In this document: positions 62,907 to 64,000 of the stretch, in pieces
Position numbering within the stretch: position 1 is the stretch's first letter
Layout of the letters: every line of letters starts with the position of its first letter
Position numbers and translations under genes: made by a program
Notes under the pieces: model-generated
Seen by the model: the letters and a program-made list of their open reading frames with translations, nothing else
Told to the model about the DNA's origin: nothing
Database searches by the model: none
Assembly: GCA_022225965.2 (NCBI GenBank)
Contig: JAKJXP020000152.1
Location: 1 to 64,000, forward strand
Source of the DNA: Diatrype stigma
Lineage: Eukaryota > Ascomycota > Sordariomycetes > Xylariales > Diatrypaceae
Direction: 5' to 3'
Length of the DNA stretch: 64,000 bases

Positions 62907-63438
62907 ATGCACTTCCCCAACGGGCCTCTTGCCCTCCTCCTCCTCGCCCTCCTCGCGCCCCTCGCATCCGCGCAGTTCGGCTTCTTCGACCAGATGTTCG
63001 GCGGCGGCGGCGGCGGCGGTGGCGGAGGCAGAGGCGGAGGACAACAGCAGGGACAAGGAGGAGGAGGTGGTAGCGGCGGTCCGCAGAACGTGCCCAGCGA
63101 CCCGACGTTCTACCAGACGCATTGGGATCGGATGCACTGCGACAAGTACCTGTGTCCAGATACGTTGGGTATGTCTTCATTCTTCTTGTTCCTTTGTCCC
63201 ACCTCCCCTCCCCTGACCGACCCCCTTTCTTCTCACTACCTACATAGTCAGCTGGTACTAACAGGAATCGAAAACAACAGCATGCGTGCACTTCCCCCAC
63301 CACTGCCCCTGCGCTTTTCCCGCCAACGAGGACAAGTTCGAGACGGGCGACGGCCACCGGCTGTGCGTGTCCAAGGGCGGTTTCAAGCCTGGCGAGGCGG
63401 CGCGCAAGGTCGAGCTGGCGCGCAAGGGGATGTTGTGA
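62907..63438 (+). CDS. LCL2: Long chronological lifespan protein 2 homologue
   Basis: Two exons (62907-63168 and 63281-63438) join in frame to 139 aa. Residues 1-22 ([20 protein letters not shown], then SA) are a signal peptide. After QFGFFDQMF comes a Gly-rich run and then the conserved core: [50 protein letters not shown] and [18 protein letters not shown]. The core and its cysteines define the fungal LCL2 family, implicated in ER-associated degradation and lifespan in yeast. The intron falls exactly between DTL and ACV, with phases matching. The Gly-rich linker comes from a (GGC)n-like DNA stretch at about 63000-63030 and may vary in length. Confidence 0.92.
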
Positions 63439-64000
63439 TGGGATTCTTGCTAGCAGAGATCCCAACTTGTCTGGCCTGGCAGTTTGCTCTGTGGCTGAGT
63501 GTTGAGTGATTGGTTGATTGATTGATTATAAGCGAGGCGAAGCAATGCGGAAGACGTTCGAAATGGAGGTTGGGGCATTTGCTTCTTTGTGGATGCCTAC
63601 AATGCAGCCGCGTACTGGTTGAACGGGGGATATGGAATATTCTACATTCCAAGCACGAATGAACCATCAAATATGGACACTGGAAGAGATAGAATGAACA
63701 ATCGAACAATATGTCGAACACTGCTGAAAATATATAACTATTGCAATCATGAAAGATCCCTCCAGGCGTCCTACCTACCATCCATTCCTAATACTATAGA
63801 CTCGACCGTGCTGGGGGCATATATAATGTAGAGACAGATCATCATCATCACCCCCTTGCAGTCTTGTTCGTTCGTCATCTCCACCTTGGCCTCGAAGCAC
63901 ACTATGATGCCTCTCTGTCTTGCTGAAAGCGGAGACAATCCTCTGCTCCCTACCATGCCTAGCGATAAGCAGGCAAGCTGAACAAACTGGTCGCTACTTA
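63439..64000. other. Downstream intergenic sequence to window end
   Basis: 562 bp after LCL2. It includes a short GATT-type repeat (63505-63527). No gene is seen before the window ends. Confidence 0.5.

Overview
The window is nuclear DNA of a filamentous ascomycete (Pezizomycotina). Signs are multi-exon genes with short introns (about 50-280 nt, mostly GTRNGT donors, CTAAC-type branch points, YAG acceptors), and families typical of such fungi: 2EXR, HsbA, Clr5, CorA-like, a DUF3716-like protein and Lcl2. Sordariomycetes is a plausible guess only. No viral, plasmid, CRISPR or prokaryotic operon structure was seen.

Layout. 1-5043 is gene-free. 5.0-10.6 kb: the adaptin-binding protein p34/Irc6 (-), a small cupin (+), a 2EXR protein (+) and a coactosin-like protein (-). 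12.9-17.4 kb: an unknown 4-exon gene, a short-chain dehydrogenase broken by one in-frame TAG, and a 98-aa three-exon membrane protein. 17.8-25.3 kb is metabolic: a mitochondrial-type aldehyde dehydrogenase (-), a secreted GH78-type alpha-L-rhamnosidase (-), an O-methyltransferase relic (+) and a secreted acetoacetate-decarboxylase-like protein (-). 25.3-28.7 kb is empty. 28.7-31.7 kb holds a divergent mitochondrial pair, PGS1 (-) and the complex I subunit NDUFA12 (+). A miniature Clr5-domain gene lies at 32.8-33.2 kb, followed by a gene-poor, partly AT-rich stretch. 36-44 kb encodes an Arg/Ser-rich protein, a secreted triple cysteine-repeat protein and a large GPI-anchored HsbA cell-wall protein. 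46-52.5 kb has an omega-class glutathione transferase and a 7-exon gene joining an alpha/beta-hydrolase to a CorA-like channel. 53.1-54.2 kb holds a DUF3716/cupin-like gene, again interrupted by one in-frame TAG. 54.2-58.2 kb is repeat-rich: diverged tandem duplications, a 12-copy 9-bp minisatellite and a hAT-like non-autonomous transposon with a perfect 8-bp target duplication. 58.2-63.5 kb has a cysteine-rich secreted protein, a dialkylglycine-decarboxylase-like enzyme, mitochondrial ribosomal protein bL27m and Lcl2.

The genes do not form one pathway. The strongest leads for something new are: the TAG codon of the DUF3716-like gene, whose A lies in the loop of an 8-bp hairpin, the context reported for sexual-stage A-to-I mRNA editing in Sordariomycetes; a second TAG in an otherwise intact dehydrogenase; the hydrolase-CorA fusion; and the precisely bounded hAT-like element. 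All exon structures were worked out by eye from splice signals and reading frame, without transcripts or database searches.
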